A DNA stretch of 32,073 nucleotides from a virus. The notes beneath the pieces were generated by a model. It had not been told where the DNA came from. It made no database searches and was given only the letters and a program-made list of their open reading frames with translations. The translations under genes were made by a program, and so were the position numbers. Positions 7,372 through 15,860 of the stretch are shown in pieces (the stretch's first letter is position 1; each line of letters begins with the position of its first letter). Location of the stretch: positions 1 through 32,073 of IMG/VR virus record IMGVR_UViG_3300010354_000340, one strand, 5' to 3'.

Positions 7372-8409
7372 ATGTCTAATACAGTACAACAAACTATTAT
7401 TTCTGCATGGCAACGACAATCTAAATCTCGATCTAGTGTCAGTGGGTGGATTAGTTCTAATGCAGTCTGTTGCCACCATAATGGTCATCGCCCTGACCGT
7501 AGAGGAAGGGGTGGAATGATTGCCGGGGCAGACGGAGAGTTAAGTTATAGCTGTTTTAATTGTGGATATCGAGCCCATTATCGACCAGGACGAGCATTAA
7601 ATTACCGTATGCGTAAATTGTTGAGTTGGCTCGGCTTTGACGAAAATCAAATACGAATTTTAGTGCTTGAGGCGATTCGAGTTAAAGAAGTCTCTCCAAC
7701 AATTGAAACTACTAAACATAAAGATATCGAATTTGTAGCTTCTAAATTGCCCGACGGTAGTCAAAGTTTTACCGCACTAGCAGAGTTTTATGCACTAAAA
7801 GGGCTTGATTATTGTCCTAAAGAATTTTTAGATGCTGTATCCTATATAAACAATCGTGATATAGATATGAGCAAATATGATTTTTATTGGACCGATATAC
7901 AACAAAATTCAATGAAATATCGTGTTGTGATACCTTTTCAACATAATAATCAAATAGTAGGATATAGTGCTCGAACCTTTTGTGATTGGGTTAAGCCTAA
8001 ATATTTTATGGATACTCAACCCGGATTTGTTTTTAATATTGATCAACAACAAATAAATTGGCAAACGGTTATTGTATGCGAAGGAATTTTTGATGCTTTA
8101 AGCATTGATGCAGTAGCAGTGATGCACAACGAGATCAGCGAGTTACAAGCCGAACAAATCGATGATCTAAAACGATCGGTTATTGTAGTTCCAGATTGGG
8201 ACAATAGTGGACGTAAATTATTAGACCAAGCAATCGAATATAATTGGGCAGTAAGTTTTCCAGTTTGGAGAGAAACGTGCAAAGATATTAATGAGGCGGT
8301 ACTCAAGTATGGTAAATTATTTGTATTAAAAACTATCCTAGATAGTGCAGAACATAGTAGCTTAAAAATTCAACTTTGGGCTAAAAAAACACGTTGGAAT
8401 AATGCTTAA
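7372..8409 (+). CDS. 61: DNA primase, gp61-like
   Basis: 345 residues (T4 gp61 is 342). Synthesises RNA primers for lagging-strand replication with the hexameric helicase. An N-terminal zinc site is visible: C33-C34 with H35/H36/H39 and then C61-F-N-C64. The TOPRIM core follows, with VIVCEGIFDALS near residue 226 (the catalytic Glu) and VVPDWDNSG near 269 (the DxD-type metal site). It overlaps the helicase gene by 8 nt, the order 61-41 seen in T4-like phages. The ATG at 7372 is set by the promoter and by the N-terminal zinc domain. Confidence 0.93.
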   Translation: MSNTVQQTIISAWQRQSKSRSSVSGWISSNAVCCHHNGHRPDRRGRGGMIAGADGELSYSCFNCGYRAHYRPGRALNYRMRKLLSWLGFDENQIRILVLEAIRVKEVSPTIETTKHKDIEFVASKLPDGSQSFTALAEFYALKGLDYCPKEFLDAVSYINNRDIDMSKYDFYWTDIQQNSMKYRVVIPFQHNNQIVGYSARTFCDWVKPKYFMDTQPGFVFNIDQQQINWQTVIVCEGIFDALSIDAVAVMHNEISELQAEQIDDLKRSVIVVPDWDNSGRKLLDQAIEYNWAVSFPVWRETCKDINEAVLKYGKLFVLKTILDSAEHSSLKIQLWAKKTRWNNA

Positions 8410-9793
8410 AGAATTCACTCCAGAAGTACAGAAATTTTTTATCGACATAATGCTAACAGAAGCTAGCTGTTATGTACGAGTGCAAGGAATTTTCAATCCA
8501 GAAAATTTTGACCGAAGCCTACGATCCGCGGCTGCTTTTATACAATCACACGTAGATGAATATAAAAGTATACCCACATTTCAACAAATCTCAGCAGTAA
8601 CTGATCAAGAATTTCAACGTGTCGAGGATCTCAATGAGCAAATTATTGAATGGTTTTTTGATGAGTTTGAAAAGTTTAGTCGTAGACAAGAACTCGAGCG
8701 AGCTATTTTAAAAAGTGCTGATCTATTAGAAAAAGGCGAATACGACCCGGTTGAAAAATTAATCAAAGATGCAGTACAGGTCGGATTGGTGCGGGATATG
8801 GGCACAGATTATTTTGCAGATCCTAAATCCAGGCTAGCAGCATTAAGAAACCAAAATGGTCAGGTTGGTACAGGTTGGCCCACATTGGATAAAATGTTGT
8901 ATGGTGGATTTAATCGAGGCGAATTAGAAATTGTAGCAGCACAGAGTGGTGGTGGTAAAAGTTTGATTATGCAAAATCTAGCAGTAAATTGGCTTGAGCG
9001 TGGTCTTAACGGAGCATATCTTACACTTGAATTGAGCGAAGAACTGTGTGCTATGCGTATTGACAGTATGGTATCAGGAATAGCTAGTCGAGAAATTTTT
9101 AGAGATATCGACAATCTCGAAGTTGCAGTTAAAATAGCTGCAAGAAGGTATGGAAAATTTCAGATTAAGTACATGCCGGCTCAAAGCACCGTTAATCAAG
9201 TAAGAAGTTATGCCAAGGAATTAATGGTGAAAACTAATAAACCATTGGATTTTTTAGTAGTTGATTATCTTGATTTGTTAATGCCTAGTTCTGTTAAAGT
9301 TAATCCATCGGATTTCTTTACAAAAGATAAGTTTGTTGCTGAAGAACTACGCAATATTGCTAAAGAATATAATTTAGTTTTGCTTACAGCGGCACAGTTT
9401 AATCGTAGTGCTCAAGAAGAAGTAGAATTTAATCATGCTCATATCAGTGGTGGTATCAGTAAAATCAATACTTCGGACAATTTCATTGGAATTTATACTA
9501 GTCGTGCTATGCGTGAACGTGGCAAATATCAGCTACAGTTACTTAAAACACGTAATAGTAATGGTGTAGGACAAAAAATAGATTTAGATTTCAATGTTGA
9601 CACATTGAAAGTCACTGACAGTGGTGACCAAGTTGATTCTACTGTATCTGACAGTGCCAAACAGATTTTAGAAAAAATAAAAAATAATCCCACAACTGCT
9701 ATTTCTAATCAACCGTCGGCGACGGCATCAGTGCCTAGTACCAAACTTAAACAAATGTTAAATCAACTTAATCGAAACCGAGATCAAGTTTGA
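8402..9793 (+). CDS. 41: Replicative DNA helicase, gp41-like (DnaB family)
   Basis: 463 residues (T4 gp41 is 475). Hexameric 5'-3' helicase that loads at the fork and partners with the primase. N-terminal 130 residues are helical; the RecA-type motor has Walker A AQSGGGKS (K186), a YLTLELSE segment near 213, Walker B FLVVDYLDLL near 286 and TAAQFNRSA near 331 with KTRNSNG near 386. The last 70 residues are low-complexity, polar and probably disordered. It overlaps the primase stop by 8 nt, indicating coupled translation. Confidence 0.95.
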   Translation: MLKEFTPEVQKFFIDIMLTEASCYVRVQGIFNPENFDRSLRSAAAFIQSHVDEYKSIPTFQQISAVTDQEFQRVEDLNEQIIEWFFDEFEKFSRRQELERAILKSADLLEKGEYDPVEKLIKDAVQVGLVRDMGTDYFADPKSRLAALRNQNGQVGTGWPTLDKMLYGGFNRGELEIVAAQSGGGKSLIMQNLAVNWLERGLNGAYLTLELSEELCAMRIDSMVSGIASREIFRDIDNLEVAVKIAARRYGKFQIKYMPAQSTVNQVRSYAKELMVKTNKPLDFLVVDYLDLLMPSSVKVNPSDFFTKDKFVAEELRNIAKEYNLVLLTAAQFNRSAQEEVEFNHAHISGGISKINTSDNFIGIYTSRAMRERGKYQLQLLKTRNSNGVGQKIDLDFNVDTLKVTDSGDQVDSTVSDSAKQILEKIKNNPTTAISNQPSATASVPSTKLKQMLNQLNRNRDQV

Positions 9794-9849
9794 TCATTAG
9801 TTTAATTCCAAAATGGTAAATATTTAATACCAAATTTTGGAGTTAGATT

Positions 9850-10104
9850 TTGCAACGGAAAACACGCAGTATTCTAGATGAACTAGCGTCTATGACCACT
9901 AAAGGTGGAGACACTCTTCAGATCACCGAAAGTCGTGCTATTCATGTTATTCAAGGAGCAGTTAATTTACTTAATTATTTGCGAGAAAATTTCGATCAAG
10001 ACACTGCATCTGATTTAGAAAAAAGATTAATTAATAGCATAAAAACCGGAGACAGTACAAAATTTGTTCGTGGAATCAGGAAGGCCAAAAATGAAAATAA
10101 ATGA
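9850..10104 (+). CDS. Small conserved phage protein, TTG start
   Basis: 84 residues, helical, starting from TTG at 9850 with a GGAG Shine-Dalgarno at 9839-9842, 7 nt upstream. The sequence RKTRSILDELASM then TESRAIHVIQGAVNLL and DLEKRLINSIKTGD resembles small proteins of marine T4-like phages that I know only as hypothetical. It follows gene 41 by 56 nt of AT-rich sequence and overlaps the next gene by 14 nt, opening the operon 9850-15264. Function unknown. Confidence 0.75.
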   Translation: MQRKTRSILDELASMTTKGGDTLQITESRAIHVIQGAVNLLNYLRENFDQDTASDLEKRLINSIKTGDSTKFVRGIRKAKNENK

Positions 10105-10921
10105 AATTATTTTAGAGAATGATCAAAATATCAATGAAGGCCCTATAAATTTTCTACGTAAAGTTGGTAGCGGATTAGCTGGTTTAGCTAGTGGTGCTGG
10201 ATGGAGTGCAGGTTACTCTGCTAAAAAAGGCGAAATCGAACAATCCAAGATAGTTAAGGACATGATCAAAAATGCTATGGCAGATTGGTCTCAATTTAAG
10301 CGAGCAAAAGAAACTTCTTCAGGAACTAAAGTAACGCCCAACGAAGCAGTAGATTGGGCTAAATCTTATTTTCAAAGCACCGGTGAAATAAATCCAAGAA
10401 CAGGATCGCCTGGCGGAAAATTATACGAAATTACTACTTCTCCTACAGGGACTTCGGATTCCGAAATTAAACAATGGTTAGAAAAAGAAATTAATAAAAA
10501 TTTTGCAGCTACATTAACTCAAACCCCAGAGAAGCCAGTTGAAAGACCCGATTTCGTAGAAAAATTAGCACCGATTCCGCCCAACGGTAGTATTGTAAAA
10601 TCTCGTACCGGGGATTATAAAGTGGTTGCTGGACAATGGCAAGATCCCAAAAATAATGTTATCACTGATAACGAAATTGTTCAAATTCTTAATAACAGAT
10701 ACGAAGAACTTAATAGTCTCAGAGGGTTAACACCGTTCCCCAAAGCTGATATTACACTTAACACAACCAATGGGGAATATGTTTATTCGGTAGCCACTGG
10801 CATTAATTGGATTCAAGTTTCGGACGCTGCTGGAAATAGACTTAGCCCATCTAGAACAGTAACTAACAGAGCCGAAGTGGAACAATTGAACAAAATAGCT
10901 GCTCAACAAGGTCGACCATGA
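10091..10921 (+). CDS. Putative head-packaged protein with capsid-targeting-like N-terminus
   Basis: 276 residues from the ATG at 10091 (AGGAAG about 8 nt upstream). The N-terminus MKINEIILEN is like the T4 capsid-targeting sequence (MKTYQEFIAEA in internal protein III), and offers two (L/I)xE sites: ILE/N at residue 9 and INE/G at residue 16. A glycine/alanine-rich patch follows (GSGLAGLASGAG, about 23-34), then a helical region and a beta-rich C-terminal half with KSRTGDYKVVAGQW. Nothing enzymatic is recognised. It is coupled by ATGA to the nucleotidyltransferase gene. The capsid role is inferred from the tag shared with its neighbours. Confidence 0.7.
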   Translation: MKINEIILENDQNINEGPINFLRKVGSGLAGLASGAGWSAGYSAKKGEIEQSKIVKDMIKNAMADWSQFKRAKETSSGTKVTPNEAVDWAKSYFQSTGEINPRTGSPGGKLYEITTSPTGTSDSEIKQWLEKEINKNFAATLTQTPEKPVERPDFVEKLAPIPPNGSIVKSRTGDYKVVAGQWQDPKNNVITDNEIVQILNNRYEELNSLRGLTPFPKADITLNTTNGEYVYSVATGINWIQVSDAAGNRLSPSRTVTNRAEVEQLNKIAAQQGRP

Positions 10922-11916
10922 TGAATTTAATCAATGAAGGCGGAAACGTTTTTAAAGATGCTCAAGGAACCCCTGTAACTCGTCGTATTCGTCGCGATGA
11001 AATAATGTCCACGGTGGAATTTCTTGAACAAATAACAGGATTAGATCTTACTTCCGAAATAGATAAAAGTGATGGTCTTCCGAAAAAGTGGCTAGGTAGT
11101 ACTGGACGTAAACCCGACTCGGGCGATTTGGATCTTGCTGTTGATGCTACACAAACTAGTAAAGAACAATTAGAAAAAATTTTAAAAGATTGGGCACAGA
11201 AACAAGGACTGGACCCGAGACAGAATGTTAAAAAATCAGGTGCCAGTGTACATTTCAATGCACCTATAATGGGAGATCCTGCTAACGGAACAGTACAAAC
11301 AGATTTCATGTTTGGCGACCCCAATTGGATGCATTTTAGTATGCAAGGTGGTAGACAAAAGCATATTCTAATGGCTAGCATAGCTAAACATCATGGGCTA
11401 CGTTGGAGTTATTCCAATGGACTGAGTAGCAGAATGACAGATCAGCCGATACCAGGAGCACAGGATCCAATTAGAATAGCACAGGTTCTATTAGGTCCTA
11501 CAGCTAAACCCGAAGACGTAAAATCGGTAGAGTCAATAATTAAAAAAATTAAAAATCATCCTGAATATGAGCAAATGGTTGCCGATGCTCGTGCAACATT
11601 AAGTGCAGAAGGCTTTTATCTCCCAGAATCCGTACAATTCGGAACGTCGCAATGGTTTCGAAAACTAATGGATGATATTAGTAACGAAGAATTAATTTTA
11701 AACAAAGATCGCCCTACCGTAGACCAAATAGCTTCAAAACATCAAGTAAGTAAAGAGTATATTAATTTACAACTTAAAAAGGGCATAGCTGTTGAGTTTG
11801 AGCACACCGATGATCGAAGTACTGCTATTCATATAGCATTAGATCATTTAAACGAAGACCCTGATTATTATATTAAACTTAAAAAGATAGAATCTAAGCC
11901 AAAATATCAAAAATGA
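10918..11916 (+). CDS. Nucleotidyltransferase-fold protein with DUF5661-like tail
   Basis: 332 residues (a second ATG at 10921 would start MNLINEGG). Pol-beta-type nucleotidyltransferase signature: G60-S61, then D70-L-D72 and a third carboxylate at D129 (TVQTDFMF). This fold transfers nucleotides to protein, RNA or small molecules; the substrate is unknown. The last 45 residues (GIAVEFEHTDDRSTA then LDHLNEDPDYYIKL) match the pattern of the DUF5661 family. The N-terminus LINEGG fits a (L/I)xE/G capsid-protease site. It overlaps its neighbours on both sides by ATGA, so it is translated with them. I recall similar proteins in cyanophages. Confidence 0.8.
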   Translation: MMNLINEGGNVFKDAQGTPVTRRIRRDEIMSTVEFLEQITGLDLTSEIDKSDGLPKKWLGSTGRKPDSGDLDLAVDATQTSKEQLEKILKDWAQKQGLDPRQNVKKSGASVHFNAPIMGDPANGTVQTDFMFGDPNWMHFSMQGGRQKHILMASIAKHHGLRWSYSNGLSSRMTDQPIPGAQDPIRIAQVLLGPTAKPEDVKSVESIIKKIKNHPEYEQMVADARATLSAEGFYLPESVQFGTSQWFRKLMDDISNEELILNKDRPTVDQIASKHQVSKEYINLQLKKGIAVEFEHTDDRSTAIHIALDHLNEDPDYYIKLKKIESKPKYQK

Positions 11917-13616
11917 AAATTAAAGAGATTTTAATTGAGGGCGGGTGGGCATCATCTAAAACACAAGAAACTGTTATAACACCTCAGGTATTGGATAAAG
12001 TAGTAAACTTTTTAAAAAATACCGTAGAACCTCAAATGAATCAATGGTTTTCTGATCGTGGTATACCTAAAATAGAATTTGGACGGCCAGTAGGCAGTGG
12101 TACTTATTATAAACGACATTTAGCTACACAGCCCGATAAACGTTACGGTGACATCGATATACAGTTTATAATTCCACGTATCGCAGACAAAACCAATAAC
12201 GAAAACAAACAATTTTATTACGACCTAGCAAAAAGTTATGGGCAACAGTCTGGAGCATATGAAAGCGAAAATGGAAAGAACATTATTGTTAAAATTGTAG
12301 CTAACAAATATGCTCAAGTTGATTTAGTTAGTATTTTTGGAGAACTAGTTCGGTGGAGTGATGTGTTTAGTCCACCCGACGGAGTAAAGGGTGTACTAAG
12401 TGCTAGTCTATATTCTTCGTTAGGCGAAGCTTTAAACCTCAGTATTTCGGATTTAGGAGTACAAATTAAGAGTTCCAATGGACAAATTGTTCCGTTTAGC
12501 AAGCAAAAAAACGTAGAAATTGCTACAATTACTGCGATTCCCGAGCAGTGGGCTGTCGACATTGCTAAATATTTTAAGTGTAACAAGTTTGATCCACTAC
12601 TTGCTCGTTACCCAGGATTAGGAGACGAAGTTACGATTGAGCAAATAGTGGGTTCTATTGTAGGACTAGCTCGTACATTAGAACTGAATAATCGATTATC
12701 GGCCTCTGGCATCGCCTACGCCAGTGCCGAAGATCTACTAAAGCGTATTCAAGAAATTTATTTGGGTAAAATTGAAAAAGTAATAAACTCAAGTAAGTTT
12801 GACAAAGCTGCTTCCCCGGAAGCACAGCAGTTAGCACAGGAGACTAAAGAATTGCTAAAGTCCAAAGGACAAGCCATTGCAAGATTATTGACCAGTACTC
12901 TAACCGAAGGGTTTAAGAGTAATCTGGCCCGACTTGGCTTGATTGGTGGAATAGCAATGGGTGCAGCACACTATGGTAAAGATTTGAATTTACCTAGCAA
13001 AGATCAAATATTTGGTAAGCCCGCTGTTATACAAGATTATCCTGATGTTCCGCCTGAATTGCAGGCACCTAAAAAGAAAATCGATCCGGTAGTTCAATTT
13101 TTGCATACATTAGAACCAAATAATCTGAGAGATTTATTAGTCGATACTGCGGTAACCACCGGTATGAAAGGTCTAGAATTAGCACAATTTATAGCTCAAA
13201 CGCATCACGAGACTGGTGCATTCACAAAACTAATTGAAATGGGATCTGAGCGTCAGATTACTAGAAACTATGATATAAGGCATAATCCTGAATTAGCTCG
13301 TTCTTTAGGCAATACCAAGCCCGGGGACGGATGGAAATATCGTGGTCGAGGATTTATACAATTAACCGGTAAGGCTAATTATGCAGCAGCATCAAAAGAA
13401 TTATTCGGCGATGATCGTTTAGTAAACAATCCCGAATTAGCTAGTGATCCTATAATTGCTGCTAATGTTGCTTTATGGTATTGGGGTTGGCGTGTTAAAC
13501 CACGTGTGAATAATTTTGATAATACCGCTGAAGTCACAAAACCGATCAATCCGAGTTTAAGAGGATTAGCCCAAAGAAAAGAACTATTTCAATTTTATAA
13601 AGGGGAAGAAAAATGA
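11913..13616 (+). CDS. Nucleotidyltransferase-GH19 lytic domain fusion
   Basis: 567 residues. Residues 1-9 MKIKEILIE form a capsid-targeting-like tag with a predicted LIE/GG cut. A nucleotidyltransferase domain follows: G61-S62, D80-I-D82 and D137 as the third carboxylate. A short apolar stretch (LIGGIAMGAAHYG, near 344-356) and a proline-rich linker lead to a GH19 chitinase/lysozyme-type domain from about 385 to the end, with catalytic-type E433 in QTHHETG and the WKYRGRGFIQLTG substrate-cleft motif. GH19 phage enzymes cut peptidoglycan. The combination suggests an injected or virion-borne bifunctional protein. ATGA overlaps couple it to both neighbours. Confidence 0.85.
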   Translation: MKIKEILIEGGWASSKTQETVITPQVLDKVVNFLKNTVEPQMNQWFSDRGIPKIEFGRPVGSGTYYKRHLATQPDKRYGDIDIQFIIPRIADKTNNENKQFYYDLAKSYGQQSGAYESENGKNIIVKIVANKYAQVDLVSIFGELVRWSDVFSPPDGVKGVLSASLYSSLGEALNLSISDLGVQIKSSNGQIVPFSKQKNVEIATITAIPEQWAVDIAKYFKCNKFDPLLARYPGLGDEVTIEQIVGSIVGLARTLELNNRLSASGIAYASAEDLLKRIQEIYLGKIEKVINSSKFDKAASPEAQQLAQETKELLKSKGQAIARLLTSTLTEGFKSNLARLGLIGGIAMGAAHYGKDLNLPSKDQIFGKPAVIQDYPDVPPELQAPKKKIDPVVQFLHTLEPNNLRDLLVDTAVTTGMKGLELAQFIAQTHHETGAFTKLIEMGSERQITRNYDIRHNPELARSLGNTKPGDGWKYRGRGFIQLTGKANYAAASKELFGDDRLVNNPELASDPIIAANVALWYWGWRVKPRVNNFDNTAEVTKPINPSLRGLAQRKELFQFYKGEEK

Positions 13617-14065
13617 AAAAATATTTTCGAGAACTAATAGCACTATCCATAATTTATTTTGCCGCAATGGGATCGGCTTTAGCTCAAAAAACTCCCCAAG
13701 GCGTAACCTATGACGCACAAATTGTCCGAGTCAACGATGGAGATACAGTAGTAATTGCTGCTCCATTTCTGCCAGCACCTTTGCGTCCAGAACTCGCGGT
13801 TAGAGTCTTCGGAGTTGACACACCAGAAAAGAATCACTTGGCCAAGTGCGAATCAGAAAAACAACGTGGATTGGCCGCAACAGAATTTACTAAGAAAATG
13901 GTCAATCAGAGTCAACAAAGACAGGTTATTTTATACGGATGGGATAAATTCGGTGGTCGTGTTCTTGGTGATATCATATTAAATGGACAAAGCCTTCGTA
14001 TGATGTTAATACAAAATGGATTTGCTCGTGAATATTTTGGCGAAGCCAAAACTAGTTGGTGCTAA
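13613..14065 (+). CDS. Sec-exported staphylococcal-nuclease-like protein
   Basis: 150 residues. A signal peptide is clear: KK charge, hydrophobic core about 8-19, and an AxA site (A22-L-A24/Q25). The mature part is an OB-fold thermonuclease with the calcium and catalytic residues in place: D42-G-D44, R64, D69 and E72 (VDTPE), and R116 in FGGRVLGD. It would cut DNA or RNA outside the cytoplasm. A good Shine-Dalgarno (AGGGGAAG) precedes the ATG, which overlaps the upstream stop. Possible roles are degradation of periplasmic DNA, exclusion of competing phage or nucleotide scavenging; none is shown. Confidence 0.88.
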   Translation: MKKYFRELIALSIIYFAAMGSALAQKTPQGVTYDAQIVRVNDGDTVVIAAPFLPAPLRPELAVRVFGVDTPEKNHLAKCESEKQRGLAATEFTKKMVNQSQQRQVILYGWDKFGGRVLGDIILNGQSLRMMLIQNGFAREYFGEAKTSWC

Positions 14066-14067
14066 AC

Positions 14068-15264
14068 ATGCTAATCGAAGAAATTATTCGTCAATATAAT
14101 ATGTTAACCGAAGGTGTGCGTATCACACATTTGGAAGATACAGTATTAGATCAAGGGGTCGACGGAGCATTATTTGCGATCAATCAATTAGAAAATTTAA
14201 TTAAAAATGATCCAGCAAATAAAAAATTTCTAACAATTAAGTATGATGGGAAACCGGCGGTGGTCTTTGGTAGAGATCAAAACGGAAATCTTATGTTTAC
14301 TGACAAACCAAGATTTGTTGCAACTGGATATAATGGTCGAGCGACCAGTGAACAGGAATTACAAAATGTATTGTTAGGAAGACTTCCAGCAAACGCCACA
14401 GAAGATCAAATCGCTGAAAGAAATAGATATGCTGTTGGCCTAAGTAGTATCTGGAATACCATAGATTTAGCTATCCCTAAAAATTTTAGAGGTTATATCT
14501 TCGGAGATTTGATGTGGAGCCCAAATCTTTCTCGCTTGGCTATGGTCAATGATTATTATGTATTTGAACCAAATACAGTGACTTATCGTTTACATAAAGA
14601 TACAGATATCGGCAAACAAATAACCGCAGCCGGTATAAACAAAAGTGTAGGTATTGCAGTACACCAATATTTGCCCTTAAACGAAACAGTTCCCCAACTA
14701 CTCGAGTCAATTCCGCAATACAATAAGAACGCCGGATTAATATTATTTGGCTCTGAATATCCCGGACAGCCTGATGTTTCTTTGGAAAAAGATAAGTTAG
14801 ATCAGCTCAAAAAAGAAATCAATACTCCAGCTAACAAACAAGCTTTAAACGGATTATTGAATTCAGACGTGTTAGCTAAGATGAGAATCAGTGATTTTTC
14901 TAATATATTGCAGTCTTATGTTAATTATAGGGTCGACACCGGAAATTTTAGAGGATTGGGCGAAGAATTTTTGGCTTGGGTAGAAACAAATCCTCGATTA
15001 ACTGGTCCTAAAAAAGAAAATATCAGAATGCATGTAGAAATGCATCAACCGGCTTTTCGTTTATTAATTAAAATCTTTTTAGCATTGTTATATTTTAAAG
15101 AAAGTTTATTACAACAGTTAGATAGTGGTCAGCATAGTATACAGAGTGCCATCGGAAATCAATCTGGTGGTGAAGGTTATGTGTTTGGTCAAGGCGATGA
15201 TAAATTAAAATTTATACGTCGCTTCCAGTTCAGTGCAGAAAATCGTAGAAGATACAAAAAATAA
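14068..15264 (+). CDS. Ligase-like nucleotidyltransferase (DUF6267-like), possibly head-packaged
   Basis: 398 residues from the ATG at 14068, 2 nt after the nuclease stop. The N-terminus contains MLTEGVRITHLED, with an LTE/G site at residue 15 that fits a head-protease cut. K58-Y-D-G61 (TIKYDGKPAVVFGR) matches motif I of ATP-dependent DNA/RNA ligases and capping enzymes, followed by GYIFGDLMW (near 150, motif III-like) and YRLHKDTDIGKQI. The C-terminal third is helical. I recall relatives in cyanophages described as DUF6267. The nucleotide-transfer activity is inferred from motif I. The gene ends the operon; 94 nt later a late promoter starts the next unit. Confidence 0.75.
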   Translation: MLIEEIIRQYNMLTEGVRITHLEDTVLDQGVDGALFAINQLENLIKNDPANKKFLTIKYDGKPAVVFGRDQNGNLMFTDKPRFVATGYNGRATSEQELQNVLLGRLPANATEDQIAERNRYAVGLSSIWNTIDLAIPKNFRGYIFGDLMWSPNLSRLAMVNDYYVFEPNTVTYRLHKDTDIGKQITAAGINKSVGIAVHQYLPLNETVPQLLESIPQYNKNAGLILFGSEYPGQPDVSLEKDKLDQLKKEINTPANKQALNGLLNSDVLAKMRISDFSNILQSYVNYRVDTGNFRGLGEEFLAWVETNPRLTGPKKENIRMHVEMHQPAFRLLIKIFLALLYFKESLLQQLDSGQHSIQSAIGNQSGGEGYVFGQGDDKLKFIRRFQFSAENRRRYKK

Positions 15265-15306
15265 ATTTAATCTATTGTGTTGTAACCGGTGAATTTTTTC
15301 CATTTG

Positions 15307-15316
15307 GTATAAATAT
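15307..15316 (+). promoter_or_regulatory. T4-type late promoter
   Basis: GTATAAATAT, containing the T4 late consensus TATAAATA, 42 nt before the ATG at 15359. The same 10-mer occurs at 24051-24060 and 25485-25494. There is no -35 box, as expected for gp55/gp33-dependent late transcription. Confidence 0.8.
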
Positions 15317-15358
15317 CATTATGCAACAGTGTTTGCAGAATAATTAAGGAGATTTAAA

Positions 15359-15781
15359 ATGGCAGAATTTACACGAGTTAATGGTACCGCAGGTTCAGCA
15401 GGTGCTCTAAATGGTAATGAAGTACAATCCGCTAAAGGTACCCCAGTTGCTTGGACACTAGGTGCAGCACAACTAGGTCAGAGTGTTGTATTTTATAAAA
15501 TTGAAGCAATTGACGCAGCTTCTGCACAGGTTGCACTAACCACCGAAGATGACACACCTAACGAATTACTAGAGATCATTCTTCGTCAGCTTCCCGCAGT
15601 ATTATCATTCTATGCAGTTGCCGCAACTGGTATCATCCATGTTTGCTGCGATGGTCATGCTGCTCCCGCTGCTTCAACATTACAGACAGCAATTCGTGCT
15701 TTAGGTACTAGCGTTGGTGCCAACGGTGCAGACGTCAGTCTTTCAACTGTTACACTAGGAACCAGCTTCACAGTAGCCTAA
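15359..15781 (+). CDS. Probable abundant virion structural protein
   Basis: 140 residues, rich in A, G, T, S and V and poor in charge, of the type seen in capsid decoration or tail-surface proteins (VNGTAGSAGALNG near the start, repeated beta segments). No enzyme motif. Expression signals are the strongest in the window: the clear late promoter, an AAGGAG Shine-Dalgarno (15346-15351) before the ATG and a UUCG terminator after the stop, making it a monocistronic late gene. I recall similar small proteins in marine T4-like virions. Its exact position in the particle is not known. Confidence 0.75.
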   Translation: MAEFTRVNGTAGSAGALNGNEVQSAKGTPVAWTLGAAQLGQSVVFYKIEAIDAASAQVALTTEDDTPNELLEIILRQLPAVLSFYAVAATGIIHVCCDGHAAPAASTLQTAIRALGTSVGANGADVSLSTVTLGTSFTVA

Positions 15782-15803
15782 TTAACCATAATATGGTTAT
15801 ATC

Positions 15804-15830
15804 AAAAAGGACCTTCGGGTCCTTTTTCTT
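15804..15830 (+). terminator. Rho-independent terminator, UUCG tetraloop
   Basis: Perfect 10-bp stem AAAAAGGACC / GGTCCTTTTT around TTCG, continuing into a T-rich tail. It ends the transcript of the structural gene at 15359-15781. Confidence 0.92.
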
Positions 15831-15860
15831 TGACTATACATATGATTCATAAATTAATAC

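Noticed and set aside
10962-11381. 139-codon minus-strand frame, cysteine-rich
   Set aside because: Antisense to the nucleotidyltransferase gene, whose frame has the catalytic residues and ATGA coupling.
15830-15860. Promoter upstream of the gene at 15861
   Set aside because: TTGACT is present, but the only sequence at proper spacing (TTAATA at 18 nt) touches the ATG and would start transcription inside the gene.
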